Positions 54,009 to 63,600 of a DNA stretch of 64,000 nucleotides are shown one piece after another. Each line of letters opens with the position of its first letter. Within the stretch, counting starts at the first letter, position 1. The notes under the pieces are model-generated. The model worked only from the letters and a program-made list of their open reading frames with translations, did no database searches and was not told the DNA's origin. Origin of the DNA: Hygrophila difformis (taxonomy: Eukaryota; Streptophyta; Magnoliopsida; Lamiales; Acanthaceae); the NCBI GenBank assembly GCA_030278955.1, contig JAOANR010000003.1, forward strand, positions 51,804,902 through 51,868,901, read 5' to 3'. The position numbers and the translations under genes are program-made.

Positions 54009-54115
54009 ATGGCTTCATTAGTTTCTTTTGCTGCTTTTCTTTCCTTGTCCCTTTTCTGTAGATTTTCTTAGCTTTCTTCTTTGCCGACGCTTGTGCGTCA
54101 CTGATCACCAAAAAA

Positions 54116-54132
54116 AAAAGTGAGTCGGAACT
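54116..54132. repeat. Right target-site duplication of LINE-1
   Basis: Pairs with 5629-5645 (one mismatch), immediately after the poly-A tail. Confidence 0.85.
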
Positions 54133-54253
54133 ATTTTATATATGAATTTGTTAAACAATTTAGCATATACTTATAAAAAAGTTTAACAAATACTATATTC
54201 ATTAAAATATACTTACGTATATGTAATGGAATTATTAAAAAGGTTTATCGAGT

Positions 54254-54268
54254 TTAATGAGTCGAACC
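54254..54268. repeat. Left target-site duplication of LINE-2
   Basis: TTAATGAGTCGAACC, repeated exactly at 59825-59839 after the A tail of LINE-2. Confidence 0.9.
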
Positions 54269-55590
54269 TGGCGATCGGCCGCCTGGCGGGGGATCGGCGG
54301 CTTCGTTCCGTGACGCTCTTCGTGGGGATACAGCAGCGAAGGAGACTCCAACGTTTGATCGTGATTTGATTGCGGAGAATTTGGTGACGACTACTATGGA
54401 GGAGGGACAACCGGGGGTGTTGAGAGTGGTGATTGATGATACAGTTTTTGCTGAAGCTTGCCAGCCATGGGAGGGTGCCTTGGTCATCAAGGTGCTTGGT
54501 ACGACGGTTGGATATAGGGTTTTGAAGGACCGACTTGGTCGGCTATGGAATCTCACGGATTCTTTTGCTCTTATTGGCGTCGGGCATGGCTGTTTTGTTG
54601 TCCGCTTTGATAGAGAAGAAGATAGGGATCGCGTGGTGTCCGGAGGGCCGTGGTTGCTCTTCGATCACTATGTGGCGATCATGACCTGGTCGAGAGACTT
54701 TGATCCGGCAAAGACACAGGTTAACAAAACTCTTGTTTGGATTAGACTCTATGGACTCTTCTTACCCCTCTTTCGTAAGGACATACTCACGGCCATGACA
54801 TCGGGTATTGGACGGGTAATCAAGTTCGATGAGGCTACCTTAAAGGCCGACAGGGCGGAGTTTACTAGGGTCTGCATTGAGTTGGATTTGGATAAGCCGG
54901 TCGTGGGGAAACTTCTTGTGCGTGGCGAGTGCATCAGGGTGGCCTATGAGGGTCTCCATCTTATCTGTATGGGGTGTGGAAGATATGGCCACTTTGCTCG
55001 GGACTGCAATCATAACTGGCAAGAGGTGGATAAAGGGAAAAGGGACAAGGAGACAGACTCGGGGACAGGGGGTACAACAAAGGGACAGGTGGAAAGGGAT
55101 GGCCGAGATAAGGGGAAGGAGAAGGTTGAGGAGAGGGTTGAGGATGGCCAGAGGCAGCTGGAAGGGGAAGGTGCGTATGTGAATGGATTACTGTGCAAAG
55201 AAGGCTGCCTAGGCAGTGGAACAGTGGGCGAACCTGACAGGACCCGCCTCATACAAAGTCAAGCATGGAGTCGGGTGTGCCGGGGACACCTCGGGAGGGT
55301 CGAACGGACAACGAAAGCGGTGCTCAGTCTCGCGGTCCGGTGGCACAGACTGATAAACAGGTGCAAGGACAGAGGCACCAGGAGACTTGCAAGGAGCCGG
55401 CCATGCAAGGCCAGGCCGCGGGGCAGGAGGTTAAGGATGGGGATGCGATGGCCCTGGTCCTGCATGAACTGAGTGCAGCTAAAGGGATGAGGAAAAGGGT
55501 GCGCACAGAATCCCCCCAAGAAGTGTATCCAAAGGGAGGAATTTTCCGCTGTTGCTCACGGCAGCAGCTGATGACGTGGGGGCGGAGATG
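54269..55590 (+). pseudogene. LINE-2 ORF1 (DUF4283, zinc knuckle), 5'-truncated
   Basis: The reading starts PPGGGSAASFRDALRG, matching the SFRDAV region of LINE-1 ORF1, so roughly the first 55 residues are missing. The DUF4283 domain runs from about 54420 to 54900 (ALVIKVLGTTVGYRVLKDRL ... RVVSGGPWLLFDHYVAIMTW ... CIELDLDKP), then a CCHC knuckle (CMGCGRYGHFARDC, about 54967-55008) and a long charged, glycine-rich tail. Near 55260-55300 the better frame switches, suggesting a one-base shift. The last open frame ends at about 55591, about 80 bases before ORF2. Confidence 0.85.
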
Positions 55591-55669
55591 AGCGACCAAG
55601 AGAGCTGGGCGGATGCAGAAGGAGGAGGTATGTGATGGTCCACGGTTCGATCTCATCTCCTTCGTTTTT

Positions 55670-57097
55670 ATGGATTTTGTAGACTTTAGTTTGATAGCAT
55701 GGAATGTGAGAGGAATGATGAGTAAGAGCGCTAAGAGGTGGATGGGCACGCTCTTGCAAGAGCACAAACCAGACCTTCTTTGTCTGATGGAGCCGCAAGG
55801 TTCGTTTGAGCATGTCCAGTATTTTTTTGCACGGAAAGGTTATCAGAAAGTACACATTCAGGAGGCTTTGGAGCGCGCAGGTGGGTTATGGGTGCTGCAG
55901 GCTCACGGAACACCATACACCTGCCGTCTGGTTGATCATAGGAATCGAATCATTAATATGGAGTTAACTAGGGGTACCTGCTCATGGCACCTCACTACTC
56001 TTTATGCTGACCCAAACTACCAAAGGCGGCTTGATAACTGGGAGGACATGAGACAGGTGGCGGCCACTCACTCGGGGCCGTGGTTTGTCATTGGGGATTG
56101 GAATGAAGTGGCGTCTCAGGAGGAAGTGGAGGGGGCGGTTTACTTAGATGCGCGGGCGATGGACTCCAGACAGATGTTAGGGGATTGCGAACTGATGGAT
56201 GTGCCTACCATTGGTCCTATGGTGACATGGTCGAGGACAGTGGAGGGTAGGCGCTTGGCTAAACGCTTGGATAGGGGTTTAGCTAATTTGGAGTGGAGTC
56301 TTCTCTTCCCGGAGGGTAGGGTTTCGTTATTGCCTAGAATAGGTTCGGACCATGCACCGCTGAAAATGAACTGCGGCCGACTTATGGTTGCGAGAGGGGA
56401 GCGGCCATTTAGATGGGAGGCGGTCTGGGCAACCCATGCAGACAATGAGCAGATTGTTCAAAAATTAGTGGAGGAAGGAACGGGCGACATTGTTAAAGTG
56501 TTGGGGTGTGTTAAAGGGTTGTCAGCTGAGTTTAATGCCCATACATTTGGCAATATCGGGCATCGTATTTGGATCCTGAAACGGAGAATTATGGGGGTGG
56601 AGCGAGTTTTAGACAGGGTGGACTCAGCATGCATCCGTCGACTGGAAGGAGAACTTAAGGCGGAACTTGAACTCGCATTATTTCAGGAGGAAATATTGTG
56701 GTTTCAAAAGTCCAGAGATAAATGGGTTAAGTGGGGTGATAGGAATACGAAATACTTTCACGCCCAAACCAAGGTTCGACGCAAGCGGAGCCGTATTTAT
56801 GGGTTGGAGGTGGAAGATGGCCGCTGGTCCACGGATCAGGGAGAATTGCAGACTTATGCAGGTACCTTTTTCACGGGCATGTTCGAACAGGTGGAGGTGA
56901 ATCCGGTGGGTAGTGATATTTTGCCACTGACGCCGCTGCCGGCGGCGGACATTGCCGAGCTTACCGTGCCATTCCAGCGGAAGGAGGTAGACGTTGATGT
57001 GCACCAGATGAAGGACTATGCGGCTCCTGGTCCAGACGGATATCCGGTAATTTTCTATAAACGTTACTGGCATTTACTTGGGAATTCTGTATTCTAA
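55670..57097 (+). pseudogene. LINE-2 ORF2, endonuclease and linker, ended by a nonsense codon
   Basis: The start MDFVDFSLIAWNVRGMM (ATG at about 55670) aligns with LINE-1, whose ORF2 would start MIVFKDFTVLAWNIRG. The endonuclease covers about residues 7-240, with AWNVRG, VIGDWNEVA and RIGSDHAPL. A linker of about 175 residues follows (KWGDRNTKYFHAQTKVRRKR is the typical LINE block), leading to the start of RT (DYAAPGPDGYPVIFYKRYW). The frame stops at TAA (57095-57097), but the text continues in the same frame at 57098. One point mutation therefore separates the two halves. Confidence 0.9.
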
Positions 57098-58180
57098 ATG
57101 GTGGAGCAGGTGGCTCGGACAGCGGAGATCCCGGAGGAAGTTTCCCATGCCCTCATGTGTCTGATTCCTAAAGTAGATGTACCGAAGAGTTTGTCCCAAT
57201 TCCGGCCATTGATGTTGTGCAATGTGACTTATAAGATACTCACGAAAGTGATGGTGAATAGGTTGCGGCCTGTGCTCTCCAAATATATTGGTCCGGCTCA
57301 GTCTGCATTTCTTCCTGGGAGAGGGACGTGTGATAATGGGTTGCTTTTACAGGAAATCATTTCTACAATGGAAAATAGGAGATCGGGATGTGAGGGTGTG
57401 GTACTAAAGATTGACTTGGCCAAAGCTTACGACTCGGTGTGTTGGTCCTTTCTGCATCAGTGCTTGATAGACATGAGGTTGCCGGATGCGTGCATAGGCC
57501 TCATCATGGCGTGTGTACAATCCACCTCATTTTCAATCATTTGGAATGGGAATATGCTGGGGAAAATTAAGGCCGGGCGAGGGGTTCGTCAGGGTGATCC
57601 GCTTTCGCCTTATCTATTTGTCATTATTATGGAGAAGTGGTCGCGGCTAGTTGAGGAAGCGGTTGCGAGGGGGGAGTGGAGGCTGATTAGATTACGTGCT
57701 GGTGGAGTGGGCATCTCGCATATGATATTTGCCGATGACCTCATCCTATGTTCGCATGCAAGTGAGGCGAGTATTCGATGCATGGCGGATGTTCTTACTC
57801 GGTTCACTTCTCGATCGAGCATGAAAGTTAATGCTAGTAAATCCAGGGCTTTTCTTTCGCCTTGGTTACCTGCGCAGGTGACCGAGTGGATTGATCTACA
57901 CCTTCACATTGGAGTCACGGAGGACCTAGGGAAGTATCTTGGCTTCCCGATCATTCATGGGAGAATGAGATGTAGCCATTTTGACTATATTGTGCAGAAG
58001 CTGGAGAGACATACTGCGGTGTGGGAATCTAAGTATCTGAACAAGGCTGGACGGGTGACGAAGGCGCGTGCTGCGCTGGCAGCGGTGCCTTGTTACGTCA
58101 TGCAAGTCCACTGGCTACCGCAAGGGGTTTTCCAGGCGATAGATGCGTGCATTTCTAGGTGGATATGGAAAGGGGGGTTG
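57098..58180 (+). pseudogene. LINE-2 ORF2, reverse transcriptase
   Basis: In frame with the preceding ORF2 segment. The RT is complete: CLIPKVDVPKSLSQFRPLML, LPGRGTCDNGLLLQEI, VLKIDLAKAYDSVCWSFL, GRGVRQGDPLSPYLFVI, the catalytic HMIFADDLILCSHAS, and DLGKYLGFPIIHGRM. A frameshift in the G run at about 58172-58178 ends this frame at 58231 after unrelated residues. Confidence 0.92.
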
Positions 58181-59391
58181 GCCGTGGTCTGCATTTGGTG
58201 GCTTGGTCTAAGATGGCTCGGCTACGGGTGATGGGAGGGCTGGGACTGCGTAAGGCTCGAAGTATGAACACCGCTTTATTGGGGAAACAAGTATGGCATT
58301 TGGTTACGAAGTCGGACAAATTGTGGGTGAGGGTGTTGTGTGATAAGTATGGATTGCAGCATTCGTCCTTCCCTGTTACACATTGGTTGGGCACTAAACT
58401 TTGGAAGTCGCTTGTTCGCGCCTTGGAGTTGCTGCGGGAAGGGTTTGGTCTTCGGATAGGTGATGGCATGTCATCCCTTTGGCACACACCATGGTGGAAG
58501 GCTAAGCAACTTGGGCCGGAGATGCCGTTTGTAGACTATCATGATGTGTCTATGCGGATTAAGGATGTAGTGGAAGGACAAAGCTGGAACCTTGATAGGC
58601 TTTACACTTGGATGCCGACTGACATACGGGAGCAAATCCAGGCATCTCCAGCGCCCACATTGAATCCCGACATTCCAGACAGGTTGCATTGGCGGCTTCA
58701 CACCTCGGGCATCTATACTGTCTCGTCGTCGTATCAGTGGCTGGAGAATGTGGGTGAGCAGGAGGGGGCTTGGGCGTGGATGTGGAAGGCGATGATACCG
58801 GAGAAATTTGGATTGTTATTATGGCTTTTGGGATATGAATCGGTGGTAACTAATCTGTTGAGATATCGTAGAGGTGTTGCGGCTTCTCCCTTATGTGTTA
58901 TCTATGGAGTCGAAATTGAGACATAGAAACATGCAATCTTTTTGTGTACATGGGCTCGAGACCTTTGGCGGGAGTGCGGGATGGATGCTACTCAAGGGGT
59001 GGCGGAACTGGAGCGTGGTGCCATTACTCATTGGCTAGAGTACTGGTACCGTATGCGGCGTGAGGGGTTCTTGGCGGTGATGTGGACTTGTTGGTGTGAA
59101 AGGAATCGTCGAGTGTTTGAGGGGAAACAGCGTACCCGACAGCAGCTTTGGTGGATGGCGAGGCGGCTGGCGAGCAGCCTGGCGGGGGCGGGCGCGATGG
59201 AGGCTGTGGCCGGGAGTGGTGAGGGGCGATCAGTGGGCTGGAATGATGGAGGAGAGGAGGAGTTGGTGGTCCATTCGGATGGGTGTTTGATGCCGGAGAC
59301 TGGGAGCTCGGGGTATGGGGTTATCTGCAGAAAAGGTGATGGGAGCTGGGTGCGTGGTGAGGGGGACATCAAGGGCACAAACCGATTCTAG
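58159..59391 (+). pseudogene. LINE-2 ORF2, RT C-terminal part, zinc-binding domain and start of RNase H
   Basis: Continues the RT connection (GRGLHLVAWSKMARLRVMGG ... GDGMSSLWHTPWWKAKQLGP) and the zf-RVT-like domain, which is interrupted by a TAG at 58924-58926 where a Trp codon is expected (ET-stop-KHAIFLCTWAR). It then reads to the beginning of RNase H (VVHSDGCLMPETGSSGYGVI, about 59270) and ends at TAG 59389-59391 because of another frame change. Confidence 0.88.
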
Positions 59392-59737
59392 ATATAGAAC
59401 TTTATGGCATATGGAAGGGGCTATGTTTGGCGGCAGCTTGCGGAGCTCGTAGGGTGACACTTTATTCGGACTCACTGGGGCGGTAGGATTGGTGGGGAAA
59501 GAGATGAGTTCGTTCCACCATCTTTGGCCACTGGTGGATTTGATTCGGAAGGCCACGACTCAGTATGAGACTTGTCGGATTCTTCATGTTCTCAGGGAGG
59601 GCAACCAGGCGGCGGATTTCTTGGCGCGTAGGGCGGCATTGGCAGAGCAGTTCTTTACAACTTGGGCTTTCCGACCGGATGGTCTTCAAGTAATTCTCCA
59701 GAGGGACGCAGTGGGCACGCGGTATCCCAGGCTGTAA
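59392..59737 (+). pseudogene. LINE-2 ORF2, C-terminal RNase H end
   Basis: RNase H continues with ELYGIWKGLCLAAACGARRV and LYSDS (about 59400-59470). After another one-base shift it reads GLVGKEMSSFHHLWPLVDLI ... HVLREGNQAADFLARRAALA ... FFTTWAFRPDG to TAA at 59735-59737. The end closely parallels LINE-1 (LREGNSVADSLAKRGA, FFTTWVFPPDD). Confidence 0.85.
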
Positions 59738-59839
59738 GCTTTGGGAAGCGGTTTTTGTTTATTTATTTTTTTCTCTTTTTTCTTTTCCTTTAACTTGCCT
59801 TTGTGGCTGTAACCGAAAAAAAGGTTAATGAGTCGAACC

Positions 59840-60369
59840 GAATTGATTTATTTATTTTTACAGCTCCGATCAAGATCAATCCTAAAATATTGATTAATTA
59901 TAACGAGTCTAACTACAAGTTATCCATTCTAAATCCAATCCTAACTCATTTATAAATAGGTAAACATACTTTGAGTCCAACCCATATGTCTAACCCAAAC
60001 CATAAACAAATTCGTATTGAATTAAGAGCTTGTGTATACACATTGCCGCCTAGTTAAATCCATCCACCATTTGAAAAGTTCAATTGAGTCATCATTTTTT
60101 TTTTTTGTTTTAATAAGAACAATTAAACATAAAATTAAAAAAGATAGTAGTAGCATGTGCATGTGAGATAAAAAGATATGCTTTATACCTCATGTATATA
60201 TGCATCAACTTCACAGAATCACAAAACCAAGAAAACCGTACGGAATTGAAATTGATATACAGTACCATCAAATACACAAAACACAAAACTATACAAATTT
60301 TCTAGAGTACAAAAAAGCCCTCCTCGTTGCCGGTTACCGGTCGCCGGTCTCCATTCGGCTCATCGAACC
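59840..60369. other. Intergenic region between LINE-2 and the EXORDIUM-like gene
   Basis: AT-rich. Its right part (about 60200-60369) is the 3' flank of the minus-strand gene. I see no clear polyadenylation hexamer, no second gene and no repeat with recognisable ends. Confidence 0.5.
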
Positions 60370-61293
60370 TCACACCATTGTCCAACAGTGTAAAGTCTTG
60401 GGGTTAAAAACGGCCGGCAACAGGTACTTCCTCCCCTTCACCCCAACCGCATTATAGCTCCCGCCGCCGCCCCTCCCGTCCACCAGCAGCTCCCCGGCGT
60501 ACCCCGGATACGCCCCCTTCCCGTACAACCCGGGGCACGCCGATACAGCCTCGAGCGGCGCCTCCGCCGACCCCTGAAAATACCCGTTCCCGAACGGGTT
60601 CGTCACCGCTCCCGCCACCAGGCTCGCCAGATTCACGATCATGCCGTCCACCCCGACGTCGCCGTTCGGCGCCACCAGCGGCGGCGTCTGGGGCCCGTAC
60701 AGCGGCTGGTGGAACGGCCACGCGCATTGTCCCGGGCATTGCCTCGCCGAGTTCCCGACCCACGCGAAGACCGTGTTCCCAACACGGCCGTGATACCCGC
60801 AGTTGCTCATACAAAAGCCCTCCACCGCCACGTCCTCCGCCGTGAGCACGAGAACCAGGCCGGCAGGTCCCGCGGAGCCACGGCGGGCCAATTCGGACAC
60901 GTGCGATTTCTTCAGAATCTTCCCAAGAGAGCAGTTCTCGTCGACGGTTTGTTTGGTTAACACCAATTGGGCCTCCTTCTTCCCCGCTTTGTGGAAGTAA
61001 ATTTCTAGAGTTTGCCACCATTGCGCCACCGTCGGCCCGCCGGGGAACTTCGAATTCGCATATCCATTCAACGATTGAAGGAAATCAACGACGATTGCCT
61101 TCTGTGCAGGCTTAAATTGGCCATACCAGAAAATCGAAACAGGGATCCTCCCATCCAAAAGGGGGCCATTGTGGTAAGTTAAACCAATCGACGGTTGGTA
61201 GAGACGCAAAAGACTCCTTCGTGCAGAGCATTCATTGAAAATCGAAAGAAGAAGAACAAGAGCAAGAGAAGGCATCTTACAGAAGCTCATCAT
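60370..61293 (-). CDS. EXORDIUM-like protein (PHI-1 / phosphate-induced protein 1 family)
   Basis: An intact, intronless frame of 307 residues. Residues 1-24 form a signal peptide (MMSFCKMPSLALVLLLSIFN, then ECSA), so the product is secreted to the apoplast. The rest matches the PHI-1 family throughout: LTYHNGPLLDGRIPVSIFWYGQF near residue 38, PTVAQWWQTLEIYF near residue 87, the cysteine-rich centre (FCMSNCGYHGRV ... ARQCPGQCAWPFHQPLYGPQ) and the end GVKGRKYLLPAVFNPKTLHCWTMV. Length and ends are normal for the family. In Arabidopsis, EXO and EXL proteins link brassinosteroid and carbon status to growth. The biochemical activity is unknown. Its CG-rich coding sequence contrasts with the AT-rich surroundings. 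A second Met (61290) is an alternative start. Confidence 0.93.
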   Translation of the reverse strand: MMSFCKMPSLALVLLLSIFNECSARRSLLRLYQPSIGLTYHNGPLLDGRIPVSIFWYGQFKPAQKAIVVDFLQSLNGYANSKFPGGPTVAQWWQTLEIYFHKAGKKEAQLVLTKQTVDENCSLGKILKKSHVSELARRGSAGPAGLVLVLTAEDVAVEGFCMSNCGYHGRVGNTVFAWVGNSARQCPGQCAWPFHQPLYGPQTPPLVAPNGDVGVDGMIVNLASLVAGAVTNPFGNGYFQGSAEAPLEAVSACPGLYGKGAYPGYAGELLVDGRGGGGSYNAVGVKGRKYLLPAVFNPKTLHCWTMV

Positions 61294-61340
61294 TTATGGT
61301 TATTGAATTGAATTGGAATGTGTGAATTGAAGAGGAAGAG

Positions 61341-61352
61341 GGTATATATAGG
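61341..61352 (-). promoter_or_regulatory. TATA box of the EXORDIUM-like gene
   Basis: Minus-strand CCTATATATACC about 50 bases upstream of the ATG. A compact promoter of this kind is usual for short intronless plant genes. Confidence 0.8.
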
Positions 61353-61353
61353 G

Positions 61354-61894
61354 GAAAGGGTGCATGAACTGAGCAATTGATTAGCTCGAATCTAGATGGA
61401 TGAGTACAGCAAGTTCACATGAGGCGAGGTGATTACTGGTTCACGAGACACTGGAAATGCAGTGGACTTGCAAAGGTGGAGTCTTGAATTTGGAGCTGCT
61501 TTAATGGCGGCTTTAACGTGCGTAATAACGGAAGAGATCGCGGGAGTTTCAGTCCAGATGTGTTGGGGAGTTTGGGATCCAGGATGGACGGGTTGGATGG
61601 ATCTGGAGTTGGGATCCAGGGGTTGTGAGAATTGAGGGATGTAGGAAAGGTCGGCATAACTGGGAGCAATAAAAGGCTGTTACTATAAAGCAGAATATTT
61701 TACTGTAATTATTTGTGGCCATGCAATGGGCAATGCCAATGGCTCCTTCTTGGCTGCTTCGTACCCTAATTTTTCAGTATTGAATTTTTGCAAGAATGTA
61801 CACGGACCTCCTTTATCCATTCACCCTATGGGAATAAAAAAAAAGGTGAGATACAAAGATAAAGGAAAAAAGTTAAATATGTTACCAACAACAC
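61354..61894. other. Upstream flank of the EXORDIUM-like gene
   Basis: The likely promoter region of the minus-strand gene. Near 61575-61620 it has short GGGATCCAGG and GGATGGA-type repeats. I see no other gene; the 60-80-residue frames on both strands have no recognisable features. Confidence 0.5.
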
Positions 61895-62010
61895 TTGGTT
61901 TGAGTGGACGGAGGCTCTAGTCATTAAGTAAGGTCTCGGTTTAAGCCTTGTGTATATAAAAAACTGCTTTAGGAGAGGAGCCATTAATTGCCCTTGCAGA
62001 TCCCTCTTCA
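61895..62010 (+). mobile_element. SINE, copy 2 (decayed)
   Basis: Aligns with the SINE at 2699-2874: GAGGCT..-type A-box region, ATTAAG, GTCTCGG, a degraded B box (GGTTTAAGCC, 61938-61947), CCTTGTGT, GCTTTAGGAG, TTGCCC and AGATCC in the same order. No clear target duplication was found, and the second half is shorter than in copy 1. Confidence 0.65.
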
Positions 62011-62247
62011 TTTTTTTCCAAAAATCTTAATCAGTTCTTTTTTTAATTATTTTATTACCAAAATAGTCCGCTACAAATGCTAACTATGTCCAAATCAGTC
62101 TATTTTTCACTAATTATGCCCTAATTACTGACATGGCAAGAGTTTAAATTTAAACTTGACACATGAGCATAATATTAGTCATTTTTTTTATCTTTTGCCA
62201 ATTCAGTCCTAAACTTTAATTTTGTTCCATTTAGTCCTCTATCTAAA
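62011..62247. other. AT-rich flank, probably outer part of the foldback element
   Basis: Contains CCAAATCAGTC, CAATTCAGTCCTAAACTTT and ATTTAGTCCTC phrases that resemble the arm just to the right. The matching outer right arm would be beyond 63591, where another MITE interrupts. Confidence 0.4.
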
Positions 62248-63591
62248 TCAGTCATTTTTATATTAATTGGCCTCCAAACTTTCAAATTATTTCATTTCAG
62301 ACCCAGAACCTGCAATTTTTATTATTATTAGTCCATTTATCAAATAAATGACCAACATACTTCTGTAAATAAAATTAAATACCAAACCTCATACACTGGG
62401 TTTGACTGTCTTGTTACTGGTCTTCTAAACTCCGGGATTTTACGTACTCCTTCCAACCACCCAACCGAAACTGATGGTTCATTGGTTTTGGTTTCCTTCA
62501 GCAACAATCAACACAATCCTACTCTGTTTCCTATCTTAGGACGTAGCAAGGTTTGAATAAATAATTTAATTTTAATTTTTGGAAGGTTATGGATACAGGA
62601 AGCCTTGATTTTATTGAAAAAATATTAAAAATATGAAAAATAGCCTGAATTTTATTGTCCAGGTTTCCTGCATCCATAATCTTTCAAAAAGTAAAATTAA
62701 ATCATTTCCCAAAAATTAAAATTAAATTATTTACTCAAACCTAGGGATGAAAACGGTACGGATACGGTCGGATAGTATCGGATACGGATATTATTTATAT
62801 TTTTTGTCGAATTCAGAATCGAATACGGATGGGCCGGATACGAATACGGTTTCGGATATTCCGGATTACGGATATGGTACATATACAGGACAGATATACG
62901 ACGGATACGGATTCAATCAGATACAGATTATCGGGTAATTTTTTATAATCGTTTTTGAAAATTTGATAATTTTTTAAGATTTTTTATAATTATTGATTAT
63001 TTTTAATTAATAAATAATAATATATAAATATATTCGGATATTCATATTTAAAATCCGGATAATATCCTATCAATTTTCGGATACGGTCGGATATTTTCGG
63101 ATACGGTAAGATATTTTCGGATACGAATACGAATGTGGATATTAAAATATGGATTCGGATTAGGATACGAATATTGAAATATCCGGCTGGATAGTTGAAA
63201 ACGAATTCGGATTCGAATATAATCGGATACGGTATCGGATCGGTCGGATATTTACCGTACCGCTTTCACCCCTACTCAAACCTTACTACATCTGTAGGAA
63301 ACAAAGTAGGATTGTGCAGATTGTTGCTGAAGAAAACTAGAACCAATGAACCATCGGTTGCGGTCGGGTGGTTGGAGGGAGTCCGTGAAATCCCCGAGCT
63401 TGGAAGACCCGGTAACAAGGCAGTCAAACCCAATGTATGTATGAGGTTTGGTATTTAATTTTATTTACTGAAGTATGTTGGGCATTTATTTGATAAATGG
63501 ACTAATAATAATAATAATAATAATTTATGGTTCTGGGCCTGAAATAAAATAATTTAAAAGGTTGGAGGCCAATTAATATAAAAATAACTGA
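62248..63591. mobile_element. Long foldback (inverted-repeat) element with nested hAT MITE
   Basis: The left arm (62248 to about 62620) is an inverted copy of the right arm (about 62650-62741 plus 63283-63591), about 370-400 bp each. Landmarks pair in order: TCAGTCATTTTTATATTAATT with the AATTAATATAAAAATAACTGA end, TACCAAACCTCATAC with GTATGAGGTTTGGTA, AACCGAAACTGATGG with CCATCGGTTGCGGTC, and GGTTATGGATACAGGAA with TTCCTGCATCCATAATC across a short central loop. No coding capacity. The length of the arms recalls Mutator-type foldback elements, but the superfamily is not proven. Confidence 0.75.
62742..63274. mobile_element. hAT-type MITE (533 bp) inside the foldback
   Basis: The ends TAGGGATGAAAACGGTACGG and CCGTACCGCTTTCACCCCTA are inverted repeats, and an exact 8-bp duplication, CTCAAACC, lies at 62734-62741 and 63275-63282. 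Eight-base duplications are the hAT hallmark. The interior is made of GGATACGGT, CGGATA and ATTCGGAT repeats without a credible gene. Confidence 0.9.
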
Positions 63592-63600
63592 TAAGGGTAA

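Larger units (their letters stand above)
5646..54115 (+). mobile_element. L1-type LINE with RNase H (LINE-1), split by two later insertions
   Basis: Three segments make one element: 5646-7458 (ORF1 and the first codons of ORF2), 17803-18515 (endonuclease) and 51208-54115 (RT, zinc-binding domain, RNase H, 3' UTR, A-tail). The flanking duplication (5629-5645 and 54116-54132) ties the ends together. The Tekay-like element interrupts ORF2 after about eight codons. The Athila cluster replaces about 530 bp between endonuclease and RT, judged against the second LINE at 54269-59824. ORF1 and ORF2 both contain frameshifts or stops, so the element is dead. Confidence 0.88.
54269..59824 (+). mobile_element. 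Second L1-type LINE (LINE-2), 5'-truncated inside ORF1
   Basis: A 5.56-kb element of the same kind as LINE-1, bounded by a perfect 15-bp duplication. It begins in frame within ORF1 without a start codon, the usual result of incomplete reverse transcription. It contains ORF1, ORF2 with endonuclease, RT, zinc-binding and RNase H parts, a 3' UTR and a short A-rich tail (GTAACCGAAAAAAAGG). A handful of stops and frameshifts inactivate ORF2. Because its middle is uninterrupted, it serves as the yardstick for what LINE-1 lost. Confidence 0.9.

Noticed and set aside
60452..61021. A 189-residue arginine/glycine-rich ORF on the minus strand.
   Set aside because: It overlaps the EXORDIUM-like gene in another frame, and its composition is the frame-shifted echo of GC-rich codons.
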